Shown here: positions 1-11,542 of the stretch, piece after piece
Position numbering within the stretch: the first letter of the stretch is position 1
Layout: every line of letters starts with the position of its first letter
DNA from: Cryptomeria japonica
Taxonomy: Eukaryota > Streptophyta > Pinopsida > Cupressales > Cupressaceae
Assembly: GCF_030272615.1 (NCBI RefSeq)
Contig: NC_081406.1
Coordinates: 245,389,218-245,453,217, forward strand
DNA length: 64,000 nucleotides
Reading direction: 5' to 3'
Translations under genes and position numbers: made by a program
The notes under the pieces: generated by a model
What the model saw: the letters and a program-made list of their open reading frames with translations, nothing else
Told to the model about the DNA's origin: nothing
Databases searched by the model: none

Positions 1-1329
1 ACAACATTATCCGGTCATGATTTTGATCAATCTTATCCTATCGCATCAATGTGCGTATTCAATCTTATCATTCTGAACATCGTCAATCCTAACTAGGGTT
101 TTGTCCTTCTATCAATCTTATCAATCGTATCATCAATCCTTCAATCTTGTCATTTTAACGATCGATTTGTCATCGATCGCTGTCATGTGCAATCTTGTCA
201 TTTTTGCGATCGATTTGTCATCGATCGTGGTCATTTCCAATCTTGTCGTCTTGCAACCTATTTTATCATCGATCCTCGTCCTCTTGTCAATTTTGTCATT
301 TTGCGATTATTTCGCTATCGATCATTGTCTGTCTCAATTATGTCAATTTGGATCAATTTGTCATTGTTCCTCGTCAATTGGCGCATTTATCGATCAAATC
401 ATTTTGTTGCATTGATCATTTATCAATTCAAAAATCATGACATTAATTATCTTCAATCAAGACCTAATTGTCATTTTCGCATTTCTAATTTGTCTTCTAG
501 GGTTTCATGATTTATTCATTTAACCTAATGTGTCATTTCTTCCTTTAGGATTACTAAATTATTTATTAATCCTAAGTTTCCTCATTACAATTAAATATTC
601 ATTTAATTGGCTAATTATTCCTCTTTGTGAGTGAATTAATTAATAAATGAAAAATTATTGATTAATTCACTAAATTCTAATTTTCCTTCAATTTCTAATT
701 CCTAATTTGTCATCAATTTCAATTTCCTATTTTCTTAATTTCTAATTTCTTTTCCCTCCTATTTCATCTCCTAATTTTATGGGAATGACATTTCAATTTG
801 TCATAAATTGTCATAATTGACAATCAATCAATTTGACATAGAATGTGTCATAATTTGTCATCAAATTGTCAATCAATCAAATTGTGCATGGAAAGTGCAT
901 AATTTGTCATAATTTGTCATATTGATTTGCAATTTCCATTTGAATTGCATCATGCCAATCTTGTCATTTATCCAATTTCTCTATAAATTGGATGATTTTC
1001 AATCAAACCTAATCCCGAATTTCTATCAGGCTATCGAATTTATGCTTCTAGTACTCTTGAGCTTTTCATCAATGTCAATCTTGCTTTCAATTGTATGTGC
1101 ACTTGTAGGTGAGATCCACAAATTCATTTGAAGAGGAAAGAAGAAGAATGGAGCCACATGGAAGAAGCATCCAAATCGTCATCTGGTTTGCATGATCTTT
1201 GCTTTTGAATGCTTTGTTTTTATGTCTCTATTGAGTGTGCTTAGGATTAGATCATTGCAATGAATGCACTTGTGATTAGTTATTATGTTTATCTTTGTCT
1301 TGTGATGATTTCCTATTTCCTAACGTACA
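1..1329 (+). repeat. 5' LTR (partial)
   Basis: This is the last 1,329 bp of the left LTR, colinear with 9373-10701 without indels. It is AT-rich and full of short degenerate repeats built on CAATCTTGTCAT and CGATCGATTTGTCATC between about 100 and 420. The U5 end reads CCTAACGTACA at 1319-1329. Confidence 0.9.
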
Positions 1330-1335
1330 TTAATT

Positions 1336-1353
1336 GGTGAACCCAACGTGAAT
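1336..1353 (+). other. Candidate primer binding site
   Basis: Six bases after the LTR end comes TGGTGAACCCAACGTGAA. It starts with the TGG expected opposite a tRNA CCA end. The CCCAACGTG core resembles the complement of a plant tRNA-Lys 3' end but has mismatches near the TGG, so the primer tRNA is not certain. Confidence 0.35.
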
Positions 1354-1449
1354 ACTAACCTTCTAACCCCTTTACTGTGTTTTGGAGTGCTTTCAAGTTG
1401 ATTTTGCAGGTCAAAAACCCAAAAACAGGGCCGTGCAGGGTATTCTGGA

Positions 1450-1575
1450 CACTTCTGCGCCTGTGTCCTGCATCTTGCGCTTGTGTCCTACATCTTGCGC
1501 TTGTGTAGGTGACATTCTGTGCTTGTGTCAGACATCTTGTGCCTGTGTCATGAGTTCTGCGCTTGTGTAAAGTCC
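1450..1575 (+). repeat. Short degenerate repeats (GCGCTTGTGTC word)
   Basis: Six copies of a word close to TCTTGCGCTTGTGTC (variants CTGCGCCTGTGTC, CTGTGCTTGTGTC, CTTGTGCCTGTGTC) follow one another at irregular spacing of roughly 20-27 bp in the leader. Confidence 0.7.
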
Positions 1576-3424
1576 AGAACAGAGGTGAAAAATGCAGTGT
1601 TTACTTGAAATTTTTGGTGTTTTTGCATTCTGTTTTCTGTGCTTTGGATTTTGGTACTAATTATTTGTGCAGAATCTTGGCATACGCATGGCAAAGACTA
1701 TAAATCAAACTACTAACATGTGTTATGCAGAATCGATGGTCAAAGACAACAAATCAAACCTCTAACTTGGGTTTTGCAGGTTGCCTTGGAGAAACAACCA
1801 AACTGTGTGTTTGAGATTTTTTAATTAGGCACTTAGTGATTTATAAATAGGTGGGAATGAACATTTGTTTGCTTTGATTGTTAAGTGTGACATTGGAGTA
1901 GGAGAGTATGCTCTCATCCTTCATAGGGTGATCAGAAATCCAGATCTTCGATACCATGCTTGTGTTGTTGATTGTTTGTCACCCTTAGAGGGCCTGCCTT
2001 CCCGACCACTTTGCTTTTGCAAGCAAGTGATAATCGTGAGAAGGGAATGACCCAAAGTGAGTACGGCTAGAATTCCTTGGCATTCTAACTCACTATAAAA
2101 AAATACCCGATGAGCGAAATCTTTGAAGGAAGTGTTACGTGGGAATTGCAGTTACTTGGGAAGTGATGACCCTTGAACTCTTTCTCATATCAACATCTAA
2201 GTAGGGCCTCTTGGTCTAAATTGTGCTTGCGCGACTACATTTGTTTGGTATCTTGATGGGCTTAATGTCTCAATCACGCTTGCGTGACATCAAGGAGTAA
2301 CGCTTAATAGAAATCCTTACTACATACCTTGTTTTTAGAGGCCAAAAACCCTTCTAGTTGCTTGAGAAGGACAAATTCGGATACCTGGAAGAGATACTAA
2401 GTTCGCCATGGGGAGATTCCATGGGGACTGATGCTTGGCTGCCCTGAGAAGTGAGTGCCGTGGAGGGGAGCCCGTGGGGTCAAGCATCTATGTATTCTCC
2501 TTGAATCCCATAATGAGTCTACCTCTCAAGTACCTAATGTCCTTGCCTACCATAAGAAATGTGGAAATGAGCATGATTGTCTTGAGTCTAAGTTGCAATA
2601 TCTTGTATTCTTTGCTTGTCAAAATTTGAATTGCATCCCATTTCAAAGAGCAAAACAAATTGATCCAACATAAGATTAAACACAAGAGACATTCATCCAA
2701 CAAAAATTCAACAAGATTCAAAGATCATATTCCTAAAGCATGGTTATCCAACATTGTTCAAAAACTTGTCTCAACATCTATGTCACTTACATTTAGGTTC
2801 ATCCTAGGTTGCATTTTTCAAAGTTATTGTCAAGTACCAAGGTTAGGTTTCACCTAAGTCATACTCCTTTGCATATCAATAAGAGTCATCCATTTGCATG
2901 TGTCCTCTTGCATTAAAGTCATACCATTGTCATACATTGCATACCCTAGGTCTCTTCATCAAGCTTAGGTCATTATCATATCATATTAGGGTCACTTGCA
3001 TAGTAATTGTCCCTTAGCATATAGTGTCAAAACTAGGTTTTGTCATACTTGAGTAATGCAAATCTTTGATACAACCCTAAGTCATTGTTAAGAAGTCTAG
3101 ACCTTATCAAACCTTTTCTCTTTTTGTCATCAATTTCATTTGGTCAAACCTAGCTTAGTATCCAAGCATATAGGTGAGACATTGTCAATTTGTCCTTTTG
3201 TCACTTGGTCCTTTTGTCCTTTGAGGTCTAGACATCATTTCAATTTCCTAAGGGTCTCTTTTAGATCTGCATTCCAAAAAGTTTGTCAAAATCTTGAAAA
3301 AAACAATCAAAAACATAGGTTGCATTCTTGCCATAGGTTGAATTTTCATCTATTTGGTTTGCATTTAGTTGCATATCATACATTATCCTTGAAAAATTCC
3401 AAAATATTGCATTTGCATAGTGAC

Positions 3425-6259
3425 ATGTCTATTGAAACAAGGTTCCAAGCACCAATGATGCAACAAAGTTTGACATATCAACCGACAATGCAATCGCAAT
3501 TACATCCAACCCAACAACAAAGCAACATTGGTCAAACTTATCATGATGATGTAAATGTCCAAATACAAAAACTAGAGGAGAAACTAGCTCAAGAAAATGA
3601 GATATTGGAACAAAGATTGAAAAGCATTCAAAAGAATAGATCACAAATGTCCAAAATGTTTCGAAAACTTCCAGGTCGAAATCCAAATATTGAGCCAATT
3701 GATGTCAAATCTCTTCTTGAATGATCAGACATACCAGCTCTCCTCTCCCAAATAGAGATGATGAAACAATTTCAAGAAAAGAGACAACATCAATTTCAAC
3801 ATTATGTGCCTCCACAACAAGAACAAGAAGATGTTTACTATCAATCAGATTTTCAACCAATACAACCAATGGTTCAACCAATTGTCCAACATATACAACC
3901 AATCCAACCAATGGTTCAATTTCAACAATATGTCCAACCAACTATACAATGTCAACAAATGGTTCAACCAATGGTGGAATATCAATGTCAACAACAACAA
4001 CCAAACATTCAAAAACAAAACTTGCAACATACACCAACCCAAGTTTCAAGCATGTTGGAACAATTGAACCAAGTCCAATATCAAAACATGAAATCAAACC
4101 AAATTCTTGCCAAACAAGTTCAAATTCCAGATACAACTATGTCAAAACCTCGAAAGAAAGGTGGCTTTATTGCAATGCTCTTAACGAAACGACCAAGTGA
4201 GTTCTTTGAGGAAGATCAAGATAATACACTTATGTCTAGCAATGCCTTATCCCCTCACAAACAAATTGACTCTCCAGTGGCATCTATCCCTACACCTCTA
4301 GAAGTTTCACAAGAACCTTCTATATTGTCCTCATCAAACAATACACCCAAGGATGCAATTACCCAAGGGCTATCCATAATTGATTGCCAAGATAATCCAA
4401 TTCATGATGCACATCCTTGTCATGTTTTAGAAATACAAGACCCAATGCCACCATGCACTTTATTGCCATTACCTGTTTTAGAGGACCCCATTCGAAGTCC
4501 CTCTTCCTCATGTTCAAGCATTGATTCCTTGCCCGAATCCATCACAAATGTTCAAAGTGCATTTCCTTCATGCCAAAACATTGATCCCTTGTCAGAATCC
4601 CCCATGCATATCCAAAGTCCAACCTCATGTCAAGAGGATAATTTAGAGCATGAAGAAACATGTCTTAAAATAGATCAAGATCAAGATCCTGAAACCTTAT
4701 CATCCCATCCAATTGTTGACCAGGACCCCATCTTCCCAGACACTCGCAATGATTCACTTATTCCTGTCAATTCTATCCAAGAACACAATATCCTTTCAAA
4801 TCCTATTGACACTCCATTCCCCAAGCAAGCTCAAGATATCCCAGTCCATCCAATCTCAAACGATCCCCTTCCATTCCAAGAACACAATATCCTTTCAAAT
4901 CCCATTGACATTCCACTTCCTGAGAAAGATCAAGATATCCTTTCCATCCTTTATGATGATCCCATTGAAAGTCAAGAGCAAAGCACCTTTAAAGAGGATT
5001 CCAATGATCTTCCTCCTTGTCAAGATCAAATTATTCCTTTAAATCCTCCACAAGATCCTTTTGTTCCTCCATCTCCTTGTCTTAGTGCTCCATATCCACT
5101 CCAAGATCTCATTCCTTTTGATGATCCCATTATTTCTCCCATTCCATCTCTTGAAGAGCCTGTCATTGAACCATGTCCACAACACAATCCTAGTCCCCCT
5201 CATGATCCTAATCCCCCTCATGATTCTAACGTGTCAGTGCAAGATGTTCATGAACCCTCGACATGCATAATGGGTTCTTCCACTTTGGTGAAATCCGATC
5301 CACTTCAAGATCTCATTATTTCTCTCATATCATATCCACCTCATAATGGACTCGCATCTTCTTCCCAAAGAAAAGAGTATCCTACAAGTCAAGATATTCA
5401 TAAAGGCAAAGGAGTAGACCTTCATGAGAAAGAATCCCTCCATATCGAAGAATATACTAATGGTCATGTCTACACAACTCACTCTCAAGGCGTTGGTATC
5501 CCTCCATCAAAATCAAAACATACACCTTCCCCTTCATATCTTCCATCCATCTTAGGTCCTTATATCCCTTCATCCTTTATGCAAGGTCAGAAAAGGCACA
5601 CATCCTTGAGTAAATTTCATCCATCCAAAAGAACTCCATTTCATTCATATCCATCCACGCATTCCTTTCCCCCTCCAAGCAATTTGGATGCCAAGTATAA
5701 AAGTCATAAGTCTAGAAATCCACATGTATTCAAGGATCAACATGTCCAATATAATCGACATGTCAAAACAAAGAACAATATGATCTATAAAGAAAAAAAT
5801 AAATCCAAAAGGTTACAAAGGCCCACTGAGCAAAATAAAGCAAAGTCAAAATATATATGGGTTCCTAAATCCCTTGTGCAAGCAATGCACTCCAAGGAAC
5901 CACAAAAGCATGAAAAATCAAAAACCATGTGGATCCCTAAGCGGCTCCTTGAAGCGCAAAAGCCTAAAGAAACATCCAACTTGGCATCCAAAATTGCTAT
6001 TCCTCCATCCAAACCGTCCAAGTCTATTCCTCCATCTGTTTTGGGCCCTTATGTCCCAAAATCACTATCCTTTCCTTCCTCAAAATCTCAATATCCAAAA
6101 TCCATTTTTCCTCCATCAGTCCATCACCCCTCAAGGTGTGTGCCAATGTCGATCTTGCCAACATTTCTATCCACTCAAGCCGAATTCTTCCAATACCCTA
6201 CCTATTATCCAATGCATATTTTCCATCCTTCCATCCCTCTAGTCCAATCCTTTGCATAA
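3425..6259 (+). CDS. Long Gln/Pro/Ser-rich ORF of LARD-like element, in-frame TGA
   Basis: One frame runs from an ATG at 3425 (MSIETRFQAP) to the stop at 6257-6259, interrupted only by TGA at 3722-3724. The part before the stop has a charged heptad-like stretch (QKLEEKLAQENEILEQRLK) likely to form a coiled coil. After it come a Gln-rich segment with repeated QPMVQ/QPIVQ words, a short basic patch (KPRKKGG), a long Pro/Asp/Ser-rich acidic region with a duplicated QEHNILSNPID block, and a basic C-terminus with repeated LGPY(I/V)P and W(V/I)PK(S/R)L motifs. No CCHC knuckle, protease or polymerase motif is visible, so a Gag-like role is only a guess. Because the element is very young, the TGA is either a recent nonsense mutation or a readthrough site. 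The first methionine after it is at 3758. I do not recognise the protein family. Confidence 0.55.
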
Positions 6260-8560
6260 ATCCTAGCCTTAGTGTCATCTCATTTTCCATGTCCTTATCC
6301 TACCAACGTCTTTGAGCATACTTTTAAAGGTCATGGTCCCTTTTTTTTTCAAGGCTACTATCCAAACAAAAAGATGCTTGAGTCCTTCTTCCATCCCCTA
6401 TCATGTGTCCATCTTCTCTTGAAAAAGTCAAAAAAAAAAAAAAAGTGAATAAAAAAGAAAATACAAAAGAAAAAAAGTAAAGCAAAAATAATTCGTCCAC
6501 TGGTGAAAACCTGGCAAACAGGCACCTTGGGCAAGTACCGTGATGAAAACCTGGCAAACAGGCGTCATGCGTAATCTATGAACTTCTTGCATACTGTACT
6601 TGGGGGCAGGTTTCCTCCTTCATATCTTATTGCCCTTCACTATCCTATTGCACCCCTGTCATTACCTTTCATATCCTATTGTCCCTCATGTCCAGTTTCC
6701 CTTTCCACCTTTGATCTTGACAAGGCTGAGGATCATCATGAGCATCATGCATCTTGTTTGCAGCTTTTAGTCCATCATAGCTTTTGGTCATTTATCCATT
6801 TGCTTATTATAACCTTTCATCCATATTCCCTATCTTATTGCAACTTTCTGCCACTATCCCTTAGCCTATCCCGACCTTCAGTCCATGTCCCTTACCCATC
6901 CTTGGTCTTGCTTATCCTATCCATATCTTATCACTATCCATACACTCTTTTTCATTCCTTGATCTTGATCTGACATAAGGACGCAAAATTTAAACATGGT
7001 TTCAAACACTTCTTGACATGTCCCTCATGCCATGTTCCTGCTTTACATTGTCATATCCAGTCTCTTGTCCCATCACGCCATAGCCCTTGGAAATTGCATC
7101 CGTATTGTCTCCACGATAAAAGGCCTTTGTCTTCCCTCTATCCACCATCATTTCAGCAAGCCTATTTATTCACCTGTCATATTCCTTGCCTTGCTAGACA
7201 CTGGGGGCAAAGTCATTAAAAACTAAAAAAAAAAAAAAATTAAATGTCCTGAAAAAATTTCATAAAAAAAAATTGAAAAATGTCCTGAAAAAATCTCAAA
7301 AACATTTAAAAATGTCTTGAAAAAAAAAATCTCAAAAAAAATCGAATAATGTCCTGAAAAAATCTCAAAAACATTTAAAAATGTCTTGAAAAAAAAAATC
7401 TCAAAAAAAATCGAATAATGTCCTGAAAAAATATCTAAAAATTGAAAAATGAAAATCCATAAAAATCATAAAAAGTCCTAAAAAAAATGAACACAAAAAC
7501 ATTTCAAAAACATTAAAATCCAAAAACAAGCTTTTTGCAATAAAATATCCCCTTTGTGCATAGACAGATCACTGAGTATACATCCAACGACTCGCAATCA
7601 ATTCAACACCGTGCTTTAATGAAATCACGCATTAACAGATGAACCTTTTCAATCAACTCAAACATTCAAACTGATCGCAATTGTCATCTCAATCGAATAT
7701 CAGCATCAAAATCATTTGTCCTTGTCACACTATCATGGGTCTTATACAAGGTGTGGTATACTCGAAACCAGACCGTGTCCTATCTTAGACGAGGTATCAC
7801 ATTTCCTGAAACCAGACAGCATGATCGTCCTATCAGCACGTTCAACTTTTGACAATGAAGATCAAGATGTTTGTTTGATTTGCTTGAATTTGTGAGTCTT
7901 ATCTTTTTATTAATTTATCTTTGGCTTCGATCATGTCCCTATGTTGCTCGATGATGTCACTGAGTGATTTAGAGTGACCGGGATGGCTCATGGTCTCTTT
8001 CTTTGATTGTGATTGTTGCTTGTCTATGCTATGTCTGTCTTTCGCAAATAGGGTTGCATTTCAGCTCTGGCCTTCAATGCCACGATGCTACGCATCCATT
8101 TTGCTAAATAAAAATAAAGGTTCTCACCTACAAAGTGCATTACTGAAAGCAAATTTTTTTGTCATCTTTCACTGTCCTCTATCTCATTTCTTACTAACAT
8201 TTCTTCCGTCCGGTCGGCTAGTCAGTTCGGTCTAGTGCTCCGATATCCAAGCACATATGCTACATCCTGCATCCATTTGGTTAGTACATTTGCATTCCAT
8301 CACATATTACATCAAGCATTTTTCATTTCATAAATACATCAAAAAAAATACATAAAAATGCATCCATACATGTTCATAAACCAGTGCATAAGTCATCCAT
8401 ACATGCAAAAAACATAAGTCATAACATATTGCATCCATCATATCGATGCATATCATATCACATATCATAATAATGTCGGAGTACAAAATCGGACTATCTG
8501 TCCTAAGTATGGCCCGCAGGCTGACTGCAAAATGTCAAACTACATAATGTCCACTGTCTG
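6260..8560 (+). other. 3' non-coding part of LARD-like element
   Basis: There is no coding signal on the plus strand. It contains poly-A-rich tracts (6428-6480 and 7220-7500), a pair of TGAAAACCTGGCAAACAGGC copies at 6504 and 6544 (40 bp apart), and CAT-rich sequence around 8330-8470. Plus-strand frames here (such as 6578-6973) are pyrimidine-rich and look non-coding. Confidence 0.6.
7245..7450 (+). repeat. A-rich tandem repeat, 69-bp period
   Basis: TGTCCTGAAAAAAT starts at 7281, 7350 and 7419, exactly 69 bp apart, with the intervening sequence nearly identical. A shorter diverged unit starts at 7245. Confidence 0.85.
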
Positions 8561-8755
8561 TCATAAGGAGTACGTGCCTCTGTCACTGGGTGCTCCCTCT
8601 GTCCTCCTCATCCCCGCAATGTCCCGTAAGCCCTCAAAATTCATGAAATCCAAAACATGGGTTTTCGAGATACATACCGCTGCTCTTGCATCCTCCGGTC
8701 GTCTGAATGTGCGTACACGTTCTCCAAGGTGATCCGCCGTTGGAATGTTCGCCAT
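8561..8755 (-). CDS. Possible antisense ORF inside the LARD-like element
   Basis: On the minus strand a 64-codon frame starts MANIPTADHLGERVRTFRRP at 8755. It has a TATAAAT box about 83-89 bp upstream (8838-8844) and normal base composition, unlike the surrounding low-complexity sequence. After 26 codons it meets a strong donor-like CG|GTATGT (GT at 8677-8676), so it could be spliced. Unspliced, it ends after a further 38 codons. Antisense ORFs between the coding region and the 3' LTR are known in some plant Ty3/gypsy lineages (Tat/Ogre). Whether this is homologous is unknown and no domain was recognised. It could be a chance frame. Confidence 0.3.
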   Translation of the reverse strand: MANIPTADHLGERVRTFRRPEDARAAVCISKTHVLDFMNFEGLRDIAGMRRTEGAPSDRGTYSL

Positions 8756-8837
8756 CTGTCTGCAAGTGTCCTTGTCTAGAGCAACAAATCCTCCTCTTTA
8801 GCTAGTGCAAATGAGTTATTTTCACCCTCTTGGTCCC

Positions 8838-8844
8838 ATTTATA
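8838..8844 (-). promoter_or_regulatory. Candidate TATA box for antisense ORF
   Basis: The minus strand reads GAGCTATAAATGGGACC, a good plant TATA match. A start site ~30 bp downstream would leave a leader of about 50-60 nt before the ATG at 8755. Confidence 0.35.
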
Positions 8845-9106
8845 GCTCTTTGTCATTGCATAGATGGACGTGCATCCTCTCCATCTTATGTTGGTCGTGG
8901 TCTTGTGCACCTTAAATTGCTTGTCCTTCATGCATCTGATATCTGATTTTCAGTCCGTTCGATCCTATCATTTTTTATCGATCAATTGGCCTCTTTTCCG
9001 CATGTTTCCGGCCAATTCCTCGAGGGGGCATGCATATGTCATTATTATTGTCTGGGGCATTTTCGTTATTGTTCTTTGAAACAACGCTTAAAATCGCATT
9101 GTCTCA

Positions 9107-9119
9107 AAGAGGGGCAAAA
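9107..9119 (+). other. Polypurine tract of LARD-like element
   Basis: AAGAGGGGCAAAA lies directly before the TG of the 3' LTR, the standard primer site for plus-strand DNA synthesis. Confidence 0.8.
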
Positions 9120-10701
9120 TGTAGACACCCAAAAATGGTCAAACGCTTGCGAAGTCATACTTTAACATTTGTGCATTGCCTCATTTTATGTTTTTTGCGT
9201 CGCATTAACATTTCTCCTATGTCACGCATTTGGTCTTTATCATTTGTGAACATTGAGTCATTCTTCTACATTCTTCAATCATCTCGTCCTGCATTTGGTC
9301 TTTATCATTTGTGAACATTGAGTCATTCTTCTACATTCTTCAATCATCTCGTCCTCGAATTTGGTCTTGTCGACAACATTATCCGGTCATGATTTTGATC
9401 AATCTTATCCTATCGCATCAATGTGCGTATTCAATCTTATCATTCTGAACATCGTCAATCCTAACTAGGGTTTTGTCCTTCTATCAATCTTATCAATCGT
9501 ATCATCAATCCTTCAATCTTGTCATTTTAACGATCGATTTGTCATCAATCGCTATCATGTGCAATCTTGTCATTTTTGCGATCGATTTGTCATCGATCGT
9601 GGTCATTTCCAATCTTGTCGTCTTGCAACCTATTTTATCATCGATCCTCGTCCTCTTGTCAATTTTGTCATTTTGCGATTATTTCGCTATCGATCATTGT
9701 CTGTCTCAATTATGTCAATTTGGATCAATTTGTCATTGTTCCTCGTCAATTGGCGCATTTATCGATCAAATCATTTTGTTGCATTGATCATTTATCAATT
9801 CAAAAATCATGACATTAATTATCTTCAATCAAGACCTAATTGTCATTTTCGCATTTCTAATTTGTCTTCTAGGGTTTCATGATTTATTCATTTAACCTAA
9901 TGTGTCATTTCTTCCTTTAGGATTACTAAATTATTTATTAATCCTAAGTTTCCTCATTACAATTAAATATTCATTTAATTGGCTAATTATTCCTCTTTGT
10001 GAGTGAATTAATTAATAAATGAAAAATTATTGATTAATTCACTAAATTCTAATTTTCCTTCAATTTCTAATTCCTAATTTGTCATCAATTTCAATTTCCT
10101 ATTTTCTTAATTTCTAATTTCTTTTCCCTCCTATTTCATCTCCTAATTTTATGGGAATGACATTTCAATTTGTCATAAATTGTCATAATTGACAATCAAT
10201 CAATTTGACATAGAATGTGTCATAATTTGTCATCAAATTGTCAATCAATCAAATTGTGCATGGAAAGTGCATAATTTGTCATAATTTGTCATATTGATTT
10301 GCAATTTCCATTTGAATTGCATCATGCCAATCTTGTCATTTATCCAATTTCTCTATAAATTGGATGATTTTCAATCAAACCTAATCCCGAATTTCTATCA
10401 GGCTATCGAATTTATGCTTCTAGTACTCTTGAGCTTTTCATCAATGTCAATCTTGCTTTCAATTGTATGTGCACTTGTAGGTGAGATCCACAAATTCATT
10501 TGAAGAGGAAAGAAGAAGAATGGAGCCACATGGAAGAAGCATCCAAATCGTCATCTGGTTTGCATGATCTTTGCTTTTGAATGCTTTGTTTTTATGTCTC
10601 TATTGAGTGTGCTTAGGATTAGATCATTGCAATGAATGCACTTGTGATTAGTTATTATGTTTATCTTTGTCTTGTGATGATTTCCTATTTCCTAACGTAC
10701 A
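9120..10701 (+). repeat. 3' LTR of LARD-like element
   Basis: A complete 1,582-bp LTR, TGTAGACACC...AACGTACA. Inside it, 9226-9290 and 9291-9355 are two adjacent copies of a 65-bp unit (GCATTTGGTCTTTATC...). The five bases after the LTR (GTAAC) would be the target duplication; the left copy is outside the window. Confidence 0.9.
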
Positions 10702-10981
10702 GTAACTACTCTTGAAGAGCATTGGCTCTATGCATAATAATATTTGTTATTGTAATACAATTAAGTTGTGTTGTGGAGTGTGGGTTTTTCCTTGAAAGGG
10801 TTTACCCGCATAAATCTTGTGTTATGTTTTTATGTGTTTGTGTTTGAAACTAATATTTCCTTTGAGCATCTAATTTATAACTAATTTAAAGGTTTGTAAG
10901 AATTTTTTTACTTTCACTCTCTTATTAGATCTAGCATTTGGAAGCATTATTCCACACATAGCTTCTTTTCATCGCTAATGA

Positions 10982-11542
10982 TCCAAGGATTGGGTTGCAA
11001 CCAAATGCAACTACTATTAGTGCTTCAAAATTAAAACCATTATCTAAAGGAGAACCAATACAAATCTCAAAAAAATTGTTGGAATTGTGGTCTCGTGTAA
11101 TTAAGGACATTGAACATTATGCAAAGATGGGCTTGATTTGTAAATTTAATCAATCATGGCCCGATTTTCTAGAGTTACATGTGTTGGTGATCAAATACTA
11201 GAAGCCCTTTCTCATTGATATAGTTGTTATCTATACCTTTGCTCAACGAATTTTTGTAATAGGTGACTAACATGAAATATATATTCTTATATAGTCCTTG
11301 GTTTTTTTGAAAGGCTTCTCTATTTTTGAAGCCATGGTGTTGGAAATTTAATCATCTAATAAAAAGCTATCTATTTTATCAATATGGATAAGGTTGCCAA
11401 CCCTCCATTTGCATATTTGTTATCCTTCCCATTTGATGGGTATTAGTAATTCCTTATGAAAGCTGGTTCTCATCACATCTTTGCACACATGCTACTTGAG
11501 ATTGGTATTTTTGAAGGTATTTCAAAAGAAAAACATGAAGTG
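10982..11542 (+). pseudogene. Decayed DUF4283-type gag-like relic
   Basis: Conceptual translation across frames gives ICKFNQSWPDFLELHVLVIK, then FIIDIVVIYTF-like and KPWCWKF-like text, then WIRLPTLHLHICYPSHL. The order and spacing (CxFNxxWP, hydrophobic core, KPW, WIRLPxLPxH) recall the DUF4283 domain found in gag-like proteins of plant retroelements. Only 10995-11201 (68 codons) is open; stops and shifts follow. The downstream copia element interrupts the relic, and coding-like text may resume after 15,722. The assignment rests on remembered family features. Confidence 0.4.

Larger units (their letters stand above)
1330..3424 (+). other. Leader of the LARD-like element, no supported gene
   Basis: About 2.1 kb between the LTR and the long frame. 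It holds the candidate primer site, a cluster of short repeats (1450-1575) and otherwise unique sequence with only short chance frames. In frame with the long ORF an upstream ATG occurs at 3140, but the stretch 3140-3424 is His/Leu/Ser-rich and does not look coding. Confidence 0.6.
1..10701 (+). mobile_element. Young non-autonomous LTR retrotransposon (LARD-like), 5' LTR cut by window edge
   Basis: Positions 1-1329 and 9373-10701 are direct copies of equal length, with two differences seen by eye (both G in the left copy, A in the right, near 175 and 182). The 3' LTR starts TGTAGACACC at 9120, right after the purine tract AAGAGGGGCAAAA, and ends AACGTACA at 10701, giving TG...CA ends and 1,582 bp. 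The first ~253 bp of the 5' LTR and the left target duplication lie outside the window. The 7.8-kb interior has no reverse transcriptase, integrase, RNase H, protease or zinc-knuckle motif in any frame. It has one long low-complexity frame and long non-coding stretches. This matches large retrotransposon derivatives, which need proteins from an autonomous partner. The lineage cannot be assigned without pol. Confidence 0.88.

Noticed and set aside
101-510. Overlapping frames of 81-107 codons in the first LTR, repeated at 9473-9882
   Set aside because: They are identical in both LTRs because the DNA is identical, overlap each other in two frames and consist of Ser/Ile/Cys-rich text from short DNA repeats.
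3705-4200. Four short frames overlapping the long ORF on both strands
   Set aside because: Gln-codon-rich CAA repeats leave other frames open; they are shadows.
6324-6557. Minus-strand frame rich in Phe
   Set aside because: Produced by the poly-A tract on the plus strand.
6578-7226. Plus-strand frames in the LARD-like element
   Set aside because: Pyrimidine-rich, with no motif and overlapping alternatives; look non-coding.
9119-9130. Treating 9373 (start of visible similarity) as the LTR start
   Set aside because: Similarity begins there only because the window cuts the left LTR; the purine tract and TGTAGACACC place the true start at 9120.
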